Below are positions 4,305 to 11,619 of a stretch of 11,619 nucleotides of DNA, one piece after another; the first letter of the stretch is position 1; the number at the start of each line of letters is the position of its first letter. The position numbers were made by a program, and so were the translations under genes. Below the pieces are notes generated by a model. The model saw only the letters and a program-made list of their open reading frames with translations, was not told the origin of the DNA and ran no database searches. The DNA comes from CAYGZQ01 sp964354375 [NCBI: uncultured Planctomycetota bacterium] (GTDB lineage: Bacteria; JAJVIF01; JAPKYR01): NCBI GenBank assembly GCA_964354375.1, contig CAYGZQ010000090.1, forward strand, positions 1-11,619, in the 5' to 3' direction.

Positions 4305-6515
4305 ATGAGACAAACACGAGTGCTGTTCTGCCTGCTCGCATGGGGAGCGATATTCTTCGTTACAGCGACAGGGTCCGAGGCCTTCTACGGCTACCAGCAT
4401 GAGCCGAACGACACATGGGCACAGGCCGAATGGCTCCCACTCTTCAGCTACGGATGGCACAGTTCTTCCGGAACGGTCAGCAGCTCCGATCCATCCGACT
4501 TCTATTTTTTCTACGCCCACAGTTTCCCGCACAAGTACAAGCTGCATCTTTACAATCAGTCGAGCGGAGACATCGACCTGTGGGTGCACAACGGGACCAC
4601 GTCGGAAGCGCTGTGGGCGAGCGTCGAATACGGCTCGGTTGACGAGGAGCTTGAGGGCACGCTGAACGGACCCGGCGACAACGCGTATTTCATAGTGGAA
4701 GTGAAATACCACTCAGGCGACGGCGACCTGGCCTACACGGTGTCGAACCTGAGCGGCGACCCGACAATCCCGCTTGGACCCCCATCGGGTATCGCAGGTG
4801 AATACTGGCTCGGGTACGACACCAGGTTCGGCGACCCGGACCGCGAGTATGTTGCCGACCTCAGAAGAATCCTCGTCACTCCTGCGAGCGACAATCTCAA
4901 GGTGGACGGCCCGGATGACGCCACCCTCTACATGATCCTGTGGCCCGAAAGCGCATACAACAACGTGGAATATGCGGGGTTCATAGGCTCGGATTTCGGA
5001 GGATACGCTCCGGGACAGGACCTGACCATCGATTTGAAGGACCTCGCCCCGGGCAACTATGTCTGCGAGGTGGGCATGTGGGAATCATCCCAGCGCGTGT
5101 GCCGCTACAACCTGTTGCACTACCGGATCTCGGATGACAACGACGATTGCGCGTCGGCTCAATGGATACCAGCGGCGGGCATTTCCGGCCAGACGACCGG
5201 AATCTACGACCAGGAGGACTGGTACCATTTCGATATCGGTGCCGGCTACGGACAACTCAAGGTGATCATGTACGGCGACAGGGTCGATCAGGAAGACATG
5301 TATCTCTTCAAAGACTGCCCACGCGGCGCGAGCGACACTCTTGACTGGTTTTCCGGGGTCTGGGGCGGCAATCCGGAGGTGTCCACCAATAACCCGACCG
5401 AGGGCAGCTACATTGTGAATGTCCGGCAGGTCGGAACCGGCGATGTCACCTACAGCCTTGTCATCACTGCATCGAGCGAGGATTGCAGCAACGATATCAC
5501 CGCGCCCGAGACCTACTTGAACGGTTGTCCCTACCCCGACAACCTTCCCGCGACTACCACCTCCCATACTTTCGTTCTCGGCGGGCGCGACAACTGCACT
5601 CAGGCCGCGGACCTCACGTACGAATGGGCGCTGTACAAAGACAAGAACATGGTCAACGGCTGGACTCCGGAGAGCTGGCTTTTCGTCGGACTCCAGAACC
5701 TGACGCCCGGTTGGTTCGACTTCTACGCTCGCGCAGTCGACAGCGCGGGCAACAAGGACAAGTCCCTGGCGTACTGCGGTTTCCGCATCGACGAAGCGAA
5801 CGGCGTCGTTCAGTTCCGCGAGCCGCTCCTCGAACGTGTCAACCTTCCCGATCTGATTCTATTGAACGATCCCTGTGCGGATGACGCGGACGCTCCCGAT
5901 ACCTTCATAGACAATTGCCCTCAACCCAACACGCTCCCGTCCAACACCACCCAGTACACGTTCAACGTCTCGGGGACCGATCCCAACGACTGCACGCCCG
6001 CATCCGAGCTGACCTATCAATGGGCCTTATACGGGAACAGCCTCCTGGTGCAGGGCTGGACCGATGACGATGCGGTTATCGATGTCACCAGCCTCTCGGC
6101 AGGCTGGTTCGATTTCTTCGTGCGCTCCGTCGACAACGCGGGCAACGAGGACGCCTCGGAAGCATATTGCGGCTTCCACGTCGCGGCTGTCGACCCATGT
6201 CTCAACGACACAACGCCGCCGGACACCTGGATCAACAACTGCCCCTATCCCGCCGACCTGCCCTCTTCCGTCACTCAGTACACGTTCGATGTCGGCGGCA
6301 ACGACAATTGCACCGCTACAAACCAGTTGACCTACCAGTGGAGTCTGTACAAGGATCACGTCATGGTGAACGGGTGGACCAACGACGACAACCTGATAGA
6401 CCTCACGAATCTTGGTCCGGGATGGTACGATTTTCACCTGCGGGCCGTCGACACGTCCGGCAACAAGGACGCATCAACCGCCTACTGCGGCTTCCGAATC
6501 AAAGCGTCGGGTTAA
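4305..6515 (+). CDS. Secreted multidomain protein: PPC-like domains plus three Cys-rich Ig-like repeats
   Basis: This 736-residue protein has a clear Sec signal peptide (basic n-region, hydrophobic 6-20, likely cleavage after SEA, residue 26). Residues 33-150 form a PPC-type (bacterial pre-peptidase C-terminal) domain: EPNDTWAQA, DPSDFYFF, GDIDLWV. Residues ~165-275 are an unassigned beta-rich region. Residues 278-390 look like a second, divergent PPC domain (NDDCASA, QEDWYHFDI). Three repeats follow at 393-495, 522-626 and 630-732, each with PxT-x-I/L-x-x-CPxP, LTYxWxLY, a GWxDFxxRxVDxxGNxD strand and YCGF. This pattern resembles the Ig-like modules often seen as PDTTITSGP...RAVDxAGN in secreted bacterial proteins. 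No catalytic domain or C-terminal sorting signal is seen, so a role as adhesin or surface scaffold is only a guess. The start has GAGGAG at optimal spacing. Confidence 0.85.
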   Translation: MRQTRVLFCLLAWGAIFFVTATGSEAFYGYQHEPNDTWAQAEWLPLFSYGWHSSSGTVSSSDPSDFYFFYAHSFPHKYKLHLYNQSSGDIDLWVHNGTTSEALWASVEYGSVDEELEGTLNGPGDNAYFIVEVKYHSGDGDLAYTVSNLSGDPTIPLGPPSGIAGEYWLGYDTRFGDPDREYVADLRRILVTPASDNLKVDGPDDATLYMILWPESAYNNVEYAGFIGSDFGGYAPGQDLTIDLKDLAPGNYVCEVGMWESSQRVCRYNLLHYRISDDNDDCASAQWIPAAGISGQTTGIYDQEDWYHFDIGAGYGQLKVIMYGDRVDQEDMYLFKDCPRGASDTLDWFSGVWGGNPEVSTNNPTEGSYIVNVRQVGTGDVTYSLVITASSEDCSNDITAPETYLNGCPYPDNLPATTTSHTFVLGGRDNCTQAADLTYEWALYKDKNMVNGWTPESWLFVGLQNLTPGWFDFYARAVDSAGNKDKSLAYCGFRIDEANGVVQFREPLLERVNLPDLILLNDPCADDADAPDTFIDNCPQPNTLPSNTTQYTFNVSGTDPNDCTPASELTYQWALYGNSLLVQGWTDDDAVIDVTSLSAGWFDFFVRSVDNAGNEDASEAYCGFHVAAVDPCLNDTTPPDTWINNCPYPADLPSSVTQYTFDVGGNDNCTATNQLTYQWSLYKDHVMVNGWTNDDNLIDLTNLGPGWYDFHLRAVDTSGNKDASTAYCGFRIKASG

Positions 6516-6526
6516 TGAACGTCCGA

Positions 6527-6543
6527 CCGTTAGCGGCTACCGG
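6527..6543. repeat. Possible degenerate copy of the palindrome half-site
   Basis: CCGTTAGC-G-GCTACCGG is an imperfect dyad (7 of 8) that resembles the CCGGTAGC-T-GCTACC half of the 45-bp repeats further right. It lies in the 68-bp gap between the convergent genes ending at 6515 and 6584. Short enough to be chance. Confidence 0.25.
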
Positions 6544-6583
6544 TAAGGCTTCGTGTCCGTTGGTCTGATCGAAAGCGCGCTAC

Positions 6584-8635
6584 TCACGGCGAAAACCGGG
6601 CGATAAGGACATTCCAGGGGACCATTAGTTGGCCTCCCCAGGTTCGCCCGGTGAATCCGGTGATGACCGTCGAATCGTCCGACAGAGCCGCGATGGCGTA
6701 GCCGATTTCGGTGGACGCCCAATCGCTCGGGCCTGTCCTCGCCCACACCAGATTCCCGTCAGGACAGTAACGCGCCACAAAGATATCATCGTTGCCGGTC
6801 GAGTAGAGGACTGTCTCGTAGCGCTCCCCTTTCCCGAACATGAGGTCAGGGCAGTTGAAAAATCCGACCGCCACAATGGAATCATCCGAGAGCGCCGTCA
6901 CCCCGGTCCCGTCGGCTCTGCCCCAGCCTTGAACCTGTTCCGTCCCCGTACTTCGAACCCATGCGAGGCTCCCGTCGAGATTGTATCGCGCGATGAAGAA
7001 ATTCTCGTATCCGTTGCAGGTCAGGTATGTGGCGTTGGGGTCTCCTTCGCCGAACAAGGTGGACCCGGCGAAGGTCCCGCTTATCACAATCGAATCATCG
7101 GACAGCGCGTCGATGCCGTAGACCGATCCAAGCCTTTGTGCGCCTGTGTTTTTCGACCAGGCGAGAGTACCGTCGGGATCATACCGCTCCACAATTATGT
7201 CCTCCCTGGCCGACAGGTCCGGTGCGGTCTCAAAGTAAGCACAGACCGCGATCGAGTTGTCCGAGAGCACAGTGATCGCGCAAGCCGCATCATTCCCCCA
7301 CCCACCTGCCTCAGTAATCCACATTCTCTTCCCGTTCAAATCGAGATGGGCGACGAACATGTCAGAGCCGTCCCAGTAGCAGTTATAGGCGGTCCTGTCC
7401 GGCCCCATCAGATCGCCGAAGTGCAAATAGTGACCGAAGAGACCTGCAACGACGATCGAGCCGTCCGGGAGAGCCGCGATCGCCGTGCCCGCGTCAGTAT
7501 CAGGCCCTTCGCCGGAATAGGCGTCCCTCAAAGTCCCATCCGGATAGTAGCGGGCGATGAAGACATCATCCCGGCCCCCGGACCACAAGTGGGTCTCGTT
7601 GGCCTCCCCTTGATCGAAATAAGCATAGCCGGAGAAGCGGCCGGTCAACGCGATCGAATCATCAGGGAGCGCCGCGACAGCCCGAGCCGCGTCGGAACCC
7701 GTTCCGCCCGCGCGCTTCGCCCACACGAGAGTGCCGTCCGGTTCATATCGAGCCAGGAAGATGTCCTGAGACCCGGCGGAGCTGAGCGTGGTCTCATTCG
7801 GCTCGCCCTCCCCGAAAGTGGCCGTGCCTGAGAAGCATCCTGTGACCACGGTCGAATCATCAGAGAGCGTTGCTACCGCGTAACCGACATCATCTGATGG
7901 TCCACCGGCGTCCTTCGACCACATGAGAGTGCCGCTGACAACGTTTACTTCAAGCGGACTCGCGAGCGAGACCACCTGGCCCTCGTCATCGGTCACTCGG
8001 AATCCAACCTCCCGAAGGGCGTCCTGATACCATGTGTGCTCGGCCTCAGGTCCTTCCACATCCCAGGTCCCGTCATCGTTCCAGTCCCATTCGTACTTCA
8101 GGATCACCCCTCCGTCCGGATCGCGCGAGCCGGCGCCCGAGAAATGAACCGGACGCCCGTTTGGCGCAGGACTCCGCTCGACCGTGGCGATCGGGACAGG
8201 GTCGATTCCGCCCGGGAGAGGAACGGCATGCAACTTCTGTACGTTCGGGTCCTCGTTACCGTCGGGATCGACAGCGTGAACGCCGCAATAGTACTCATGA
8301 CCGGCGATGAGGTCGGGTATGATGAACGGTGAGACACCATCGGGGTCGTCGACAGCCACGTGGCCGGGACCCAAAAAAGGATCGTCCAGGTCGGTAGCGG
8401 TCGCGTCGATGTAATAGATCCTGTACTTCAGAGGATGATCGCCATCCGGATCGTCGGCGGTGCCGTAGTATACGGTCAGGCATTCAAGCCCCGGTTTCAG
8501 GACCGAGATGCCGATACGGGGCTTATCCCATACCGGGGGATTGTTGTCAGGGGGTGTGGTGGGCCCGTCTCCTCCGCAAGCCGGGATAAAGAGGCAGAGA
8601 AGCGCCAGGGAGATAATCAGCAATCGTTTCGTCAT
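6584..8635 (-). CDS. Lipoprotein with Fn3-like region, one PKD domain and seven-unit SBBP beta-propeller
   Basis: This 683-residue protein starts at the ATG at 8635, with AAGGAGG (8643-8649) seven bases upstream. Residues 1-20 are a lipoprotein signal ending LFIPAC. Cys20 is followed by Gly-Gly-Asp, so outer-membrane retention is likely in a diderm. Residues 33-140 form a beta-rich, Fn3-like region (NPPVWDKP ... AGHEYYCGVHAVDPDGNEDPN). Residues ~145-232 are a PKD domain (SRDPDGG, YEWDWNDDG, FRVTDDEGQ). Residues ~236-683 hold seven SBBP-type repeats, each with a D-[DGN]-S-[IT]-hydrophobic-G strand (near 260, 326, 391, 460, 514, 584 and 654) and most with DxFxARYxPDGxLxWA. Seven units suggest a closed seven-bladed propeller. 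It is a paralogue of the gene at 8913-11306. The ligand is unknown; no enzyme motif is seen. Confidence 0.85.
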   Translation of the reverse strand: MTKRLLIISLALLCLFIPACGGDGPTTPPDNNPPVWDKPRIGISVLKPGLECLTVYYGTADDPDGDHPLKYRIYYIDATATDLDDPFLGPGHVAVDDPDGVSPFIIPDLIAGHEYYCGVHAVDPDGNEDPNVQKLHAVPLPGGIDPVPIATVERSPAPNGRPVHFSGAGSRDPDGGVILKYEWDWNDDGTWDVEGPEAEHTWYQDALREVGFRVTDDEGQVVSLASPLEVNVVSGTLMWSKDAGGPSDDVGYAVATLSDDSTVVTGCFSGTATFGEGEPNETTLSSAGSQDIFLARYEPDGTLVWAKRAGGTGSDAARAVAALPDDSIALTGRFSGYAYFDQGEANETHLWSGGRDDVFIARYYPDGTLRDAYSGEGPDTDAGTAIAALPDGSIVVAGLFGHYLHFGDLMGPDRTAYNCYWDGSDMFVAHLDLNGKRMWITEAGGWGNDAACAITVLSDNSIAVCAYFETAPDLSAREDIIVERYDPDGTLAWSKNTGAQRLGSVYGIDALSDDSIVISGTFAGSTLFGEGDPNATYLTCNGYENFFIARYNLDGSLAWVRSTGTEQVQGWGRADGTGVTALSDDSIVAVGFFNCPDLMFGKGERYETVLYSTGNDDIFVARYCPDGNLVWARTGPSDWASTEIGYAIAALSDDSTVITGFTGRTWGGQLMVPWNVLIARFSP

Positions 8636-8658
8636 CGACCAGCCTCCTTCATCAAGTT

Positions 8659-8910
8659 CCGGTAGCTGCTACCTTTTCGTCCTCGAAAAGTAGCTGCTAC
8701 CGGAGAATTCCGACAATGATAACTTACGTGTGACCTCGGCGAAACAGGTTTCCCCAGTTCCGGTAGCTGCTACCTTTTCGTCCTCGAAAAGTAGCTGCTA
8801 CCGGAGAATTCCGACAATGATAACTTACGTGTGACCTCGGCGAAACAGGTTTCCCCAGTTCCGGTAGCTGCTACCTTTTCGTCTTCGAAAAGTAGCTGCT
8901 ACCGGAGAAT
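8659..8910. repeat. Tandem array A: 45-bp nested palindrome, 101-bp period (2.5 units)
   Basis: The palindrome occupies 8659-8703, 8760-8804 and 8861-8905. Its arms are CCGGTAGCTGCTAC-C-TTTTCG and CGAAAA-GTAGCTGCTACCGG around a TCCT loop. They pair fully except for one T/T mismatch and one bulged C. Each arm contains GTAGC-T-GCTAC, a dyad in its own right. The 56-bp spacers 8704-8759 and 8805-8860 are identical. The third palindrome has one loop change (TCTT) and keeps only the first five spacer bases (8906-8910). The array fills nearly the whole space between the two lipoprotein genes. It ends three bases before the stop codon of one and starts nine bases before the Shine-Dalgarno sequence of the other. 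No T run follows the stems, so they are not standard intrinsic terminators. Confidence 0.9.
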
Positions 8911-8912
8911 CT

Positions 8913-11306
8913 TCACCTCGAGTAACGAGCGACGAAAAGATCCTGGTAGCCGGCGCCGGTGAGAATGGTTTCGCCGGTTTGACCTTCACCGAATGTGGCC
9001 AGGTAGGAGTAATACCCGGTCACCACAGTCGAATCGTCGTGAAGTGCTGCGATCGCGTAGCCGATGTCGTCATTCCCACCACCTGCGCTCTGAGCCCATG
9101 CCAGAGTCCCGTCAGGATTGAAGCGCGCGGTGAAGATATCGTAATAACCGCCCGCTGAGTGCAGAATTGTCTCGTCGGGTTCACCATGCCCAAATGTGGC
9201 CTGGCTCCCATCCGAATACCCGAAGAACCCGGTTACCACTACCGAGTCATCGGACAAGCCGGTGATCGAGTTGCCTTCGTCAGCATCCGCCCCGCCGGCG
9301 CTCTTCGCCCATGCGAGCGTGCCGTCGGCTCTGTAGCGCGCGACGAAGATGTCGGCAGCGCCGACGGAGTCCAAAATGGTCTCGTTGGATTCCCCCTGCC
9401 CGAATGTGGCTGGATCACCGGACCAACCCCCGAAGTATCCGCTCACAACAGTCGAATCATCGGAGAGCCTCGTGACTGCGTTGGCGCAATCGTCGGATGC
9501 CCCTCCCGCATTTTTAGCCCATGCGAGACTCCCGTCAGGCATGTAGCGCGCGATGAAGATATTGAGGCTGTACTCTGAGGCAAGGATGGTCTCATTGGGC
9601 TCGCCCTGCCCGAAAATGGCGGAACCAGCGAAGCAGCCGCTCACGACGGTCGAATCATCGGAGAGTGCCGCCACTGCGGAACCGTATTCGTAGTCTGACC
9701 CTGCAACTTTTCGAGCCCATTCCAGATTCCCGTCAGACCTGTAGCGCGCGATGAAAACATTGTCGTAGTCTGAGGACAGGATGGTCTCGTTGGGCTCGCC
9801 TTTCCCGAACGTCGCGGAACCACTGAAGCTGCCGCTCACCACCGTCGAATCATCGGAGAGTAGAGCGACCGCGTTTGCAAAGCCGTCACCCAAGCCCGCG
9901 ACTCCCTTGGCCCACAGGACATTCCCGTCGGGCCTGAAGCGTGCGATGAAAACATTAAGGTAGCCGTTGTCGGTAATCAGGACGGTCTCATTGGGCTCAC
10001 CCTGCCCGAATGTGGCTGAACCGACAAAGGAGCCGCCGACCACCAACGAATCGTCAGAAAGTGCCGAGATCGCATAACCACGACCGTGATATATTCCTGC
10101 GACTTTTCTAGCCCATGCGAGAGTTCCGTCAGGACTGTAACGCGCTACGAGAATATTCTGGTTGTTATCGCTATCAAGGACCGTCTCGTTTGGCTCGCCC
10201 AGCCCGAACGTGACCTCCCCATCGAAGTAACCGCTCACCACTGTCGAGCCGTCGGACAGTCCTGCGATCGCGTAACCGGTCGCAAAACCACCCTCCCCTC
10301 CTGCGCCTCTGGCCCAGAGAAGATCGCCGCCTGAAGTCTTGACTCTGACCGCAAGAGGGTTATCAAGCGTATCCGTAAACCCCTCGTCGTCGGTCACACG
10401 GAAGCCGACCGGGTATGTGCCCCGGGTATCCCACGCATGATCCACCTCGGCTCCTTCCGCATCCCAGACACCGTCGTTATTCCAATCCCATTCGTATTTG
10501 GCTATTGCTCCGCCGTCAGGGTCATATGACTTGTCGCCCGAAAAATGCACAGGCTCACCGGTCCATCCGGGACTCGGCTCGGCCTCAGCCTTGGCGACAG
10601 GGTCGGAACTGATCCTGATCTCCAGAGGGGGACTCAACTCCATCTGAACGCCTTCATCATCGGTTACACGGTAGCCGACCTGGTGGGCGCCCGCATCATT
10701 CCACGTGTGCTCGGCCTCAATCCCCTGCGAATCCCACATGCCGTCGTTATTCCAATCCCATTCGTACCCCGTGATCGCTCCGCCGTCGGGATCGTACGAG
10801 CCGTTATCGGAAAAACGCACGGCTTGTCCGACCCTCGCGGGATTCGGTTCGACCTTCGCCTTAGCGACGGGGTCGGCTCCTCCGGCAACGGGGACCGCAT
10901 GCAGTTTTCCGGTATTCGGATCCTCGTTCCCCCCGGAATCCACGGCACGTACCCCGCAATAGTACTCATGACCGGCAATCAGGTGGGGTATGACGTATCG
11001 CGAAGCGCCGGCGGGATCGGTCGCGACCGTGTGGCCCGGGCCCAGGAACGGATCGTCCCAGTTGGTCGCGGTCTTGTCGATGAAGTAGATTCTGAAGTAG
11101 AGAGGGTAATCGCCTTCCGGATCGTGCGCCGTGCCGTAGGACACCGTGAGGCACTCGAATCCCGGCTTCAGGCCGGAGATGCCGGTCGATGGCTTATCCC
11201 ATACCGGTGGATTGTCGTCCGCCGGGGAGGTAGGCCCGCCTCCGCCGCAGGATAGGAAAAACAGGCAGAAAAGCGCCAGGATAATCTTCAGTACTCGTTT
11301 TGCCAT
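8913..11306 (-). CDS. Lipoprotein with Fn3-like region, two PKD domains and seven-unit SBBP beta-propeller
   Basis: This 797-residue protein starts at the ATG at 11306, with GAGGAG (11315-11320) eight bases upstream. Residues 1-20 are a lipoprotein signal ending FFLSC. Cys20 is followed by four Gly. Residues 33-140 match the paralogue's Fn3-like region almost position for position (NPPVWDKP, ECLTVSYGTAHDP, AGHEYYCGVRAVD). Two PKD domains follow, ~146-232 and ~235-322. Both contain YEWDWNNDG, exactly 90 residues apart, and similar flanks, so the second copy arose by in-frame duplication. Residues ~328-797 hold seven SBBP repeats of about 66 residues with SDDSTVVSG (starts near 351, 417, 484, 549, 615, 685, 756), ATFGQGEPNETIL and NIFIARYxPDGTLAWAK. 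The likely fold is a seven-bladed propeller on the cell surface. The repeats are more regular than in the paralogue, suggesting more recent expansion or homogenisation. Ligand unknown. Confidence 0.87.
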   Translation of the reverse strand: MAKRVLKIILALFCLFFLSCGGGGPTSPADDNPPVWDKPSTGISGLKPGFECLTVSYGTAHDPEGDYPLYFRIYFIDKTATNWDDPFLGPGHTVATDPAGASRYVIPHLIAGHEYYCGVRAVDSGGNEDPNTGKLHAVPVAGGADPVAKAKVEPNPARVGQAVRFSDNGSYDPDGGAITGYEWDWNNDGMWDSQGIEAEHTWNDAGAHQVGYRVTDDEGVQMELSPPLEIRISSDPVAKAEAEPSPGWTGEPVHFSGDKSYDPDGGAIAKYEWDWNNDGVWDAEGAEVDHAWDTRGTYPVGFRVTDDEGFTDTLDNPLAVRVKTSGGDLLWARGAGGEGGFATGYAIAGLSDGSTVVSGYFDGEVTFGLGEPNETVLDSDNNQNILVARYSPDGTLAWARKVAGIYHGRGYAISALSDDSLVVGGSFVGSATFGQGEPNETVLITDNGYLNVFIARFRPDGNVLWAKGVAGLGDGFANAVALLSDDSTVVSGSFSGSATFGKGEPNETILSSDYDNVFIARYRSDGNLEWARKVAGSDYEYGSAVAALSDDSTVVSGCFAGSAIFGQGEPNETILASEYSLNIFIARYMPDGSLAWAKNAGGASDDCANAVTRLSDDSTVVSGYFGGWSGDPATFGQGESNETILDSVGAADIFVARYRADGTLAWAKSAGGADADEGNSITGLSDDSVVVTGFFGYSDGSQATFGHGEPDETILHSAGGYYDIFTARFNPDGTLAWAQSAGGGNDDIGYAIAALHDDSTVVTGYYSYLATFGEGQTGETILTGAGYQDLFVARYSR

Positions 11307-11379
11307 TGACCTGTCTCCTCGCGAACCCTATCGGTACTGCCGATTCCCCGCGGATTCACATTCATACCCTTCTGCGAAT

Positions 11380-11388
11380 ATTTTACCA
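11380..11388 (-). promoter_or_regulatory. Possible extended -10 promoter of the 797-residue lipoprotein gene
   Basis: On the minus strand TGGTAAAAT (11388 to 11380) fits TGn plus TAAAAT (five of six). No convincing -35 is seen at 16-18 bp. Initiation near 11373 would give a leader of roughly 66 nt before the ATG at 11306. Confidence 0.35.
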
Positions 11389-11423
11389 CGAAGCACCAGA
11401 TCCCGGGCCAATTCCGGTTAATT

Positions 11424-11619
11424 CCGGTAGCTGCTACCTTTTCGTCCTCGAAAAGTAGCTGCTACCGGAGCACGTAGCCTGTCTATGAGAGGGCACGTCA
11501 AGTCTTCTTACAGCTAATTCCGGTAGCTGCTACCTTTTCGTCCTCGAAAAGTAGCTGCTACCGGAGCCCGTAGCCTGTCTATGAGAGGGCACGTCAAGTC
11601 TTCTTACAGCTAATTCCGG
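11424..11619. repeat. Tandem array B: same 45-bp nested palindrome, 96-bp period, runs off the edge
   Basis: Palindromes at 11424-11468 and 11520-11564 are identical to each other and to copies 1 and 2 of the array at 8659. A third begins at 11616 (CCGG) and is cut by the window end. The 51-bp spacers 11469-11519 and 11565-11615 differ at one base (A11472 versus C11568). They show no similarity to the other array's spacer beyond the flanking TT before and AG after each palindrome. The sequence just left, 11413-11423, holds an extra AATTCCGG, perhaps a truncated unit start. The array lies 117 bp upstream of the ATG of the 797-residue lipoprotein gene. Confidence 0.88.

Noticed and set aside
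6629-7831. 400-codon open frame on the + strand opposite the 683-residue lipoprotein gene
   Set aside because: Its apparent periodicity mirrors the SBBP repeats of the true gene on the minus strand. It has no signal peptide and no recognisable domain.
8861-8905. Intrinsic terminator of the 797-residue lipoprotein gene
   Set aside because: The stem is strong but no T run follows on the minus strand and identical stems occur in tandem, so a repeat element explains it better. A bidirectional stop or mRNA-stabilising role remains possible.
8659-8910. CRISPR array
   Set aside because: Spacers are identical, the repeat is 45 bp with a large hairpin, and no cas gene is visible.
10545-11255. 236-codon open frame on the + strand opposite the 797-residue lipoprotein gene
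   Set aside because: It is an antisense shadow of the Fn3/PKD region, low in hallmarks of real coding.
11424-11619. Integron attC cassette array
   Set aside because: No RYYYAAC/GTTRRRY core sites and no gene cassettes between units; spacers are only 51 bp and repeated.

Overview
The window reads as a GC-rich chromosomal segment of a diderm (Gram-negative type), probably uncultured bacterium. Two proteins are lipoproteins with Gly after the lipobox Cys, one has a Sec signal peptide, and the secreted proteins are built from PPC, Ig-like, PKD and SBBP-type beta-propeller modules. The Cys-Gly-Gly start followed by a Pro/Thr linker, together with these modules, resembles secretomes of FCB-related candidate phyla. 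That taxonomic hint is an inference of low confidence. No phage, plasmid or IS transposase gene is visible.

Layout. Positions 1-542 hold the 3' end of a secreted-type gene with a propeller-like segment and a PKD domain, followed by a likely intrinsic terminator (624-653). Positions 690-848 hold a composite double hairpin with GTAG/CTAC outer ends that abuts the next gene and contains its stop codon. On the minus strand, 845-2461 encodes a DUF2723 (TMEM260/GT117-like) membrane protein with a good sigma70-type promoter at 2491-2519. The gap 2462-2795 holds two long hairpins and then a promoter overlapped by a perfect 18-bp palindrome. These lead into a small AbrB/MazE-type antitoxin gene (2796-3023). 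Its expected toxin is reduced to a 14-codon stub (3027-3071). A MraY/WecA-type GlcNAc-1-P transferase lies on the minus strand (3162-4154), and a divergent promoter region separates it from a 736-residue secreted PPC/Ig-like protein (4305-6515).

The right half holds two tandem paralogous lipoprotein genes on the minus strand, 6584-8635 and 8913-11306. Each encodes an Fn3-like region, one or two PKD domains and a seven-unit SBBP propeller. Just upstream of each start is a tandem array of one 45-bp nested palindrome: a 101-bp period at 8659-8910, and a 96-bp period at 11424-11619 that runs off the right edge. The palindrome is essentially identical in both arrays, but the spacer differs between arrays and is homogeneous within each.

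Functionally, the DUF2723 protein and the WecA-like enzyme both fit envelope glycan or protein-glycosylation roles, and the other large genes encode surface or secreted adhesion/binding-type scaffolds. They do not form one operon. The most unusual content is the repeat architecture and the antitoxin with a decayed toxin, not a new enzymatic system.
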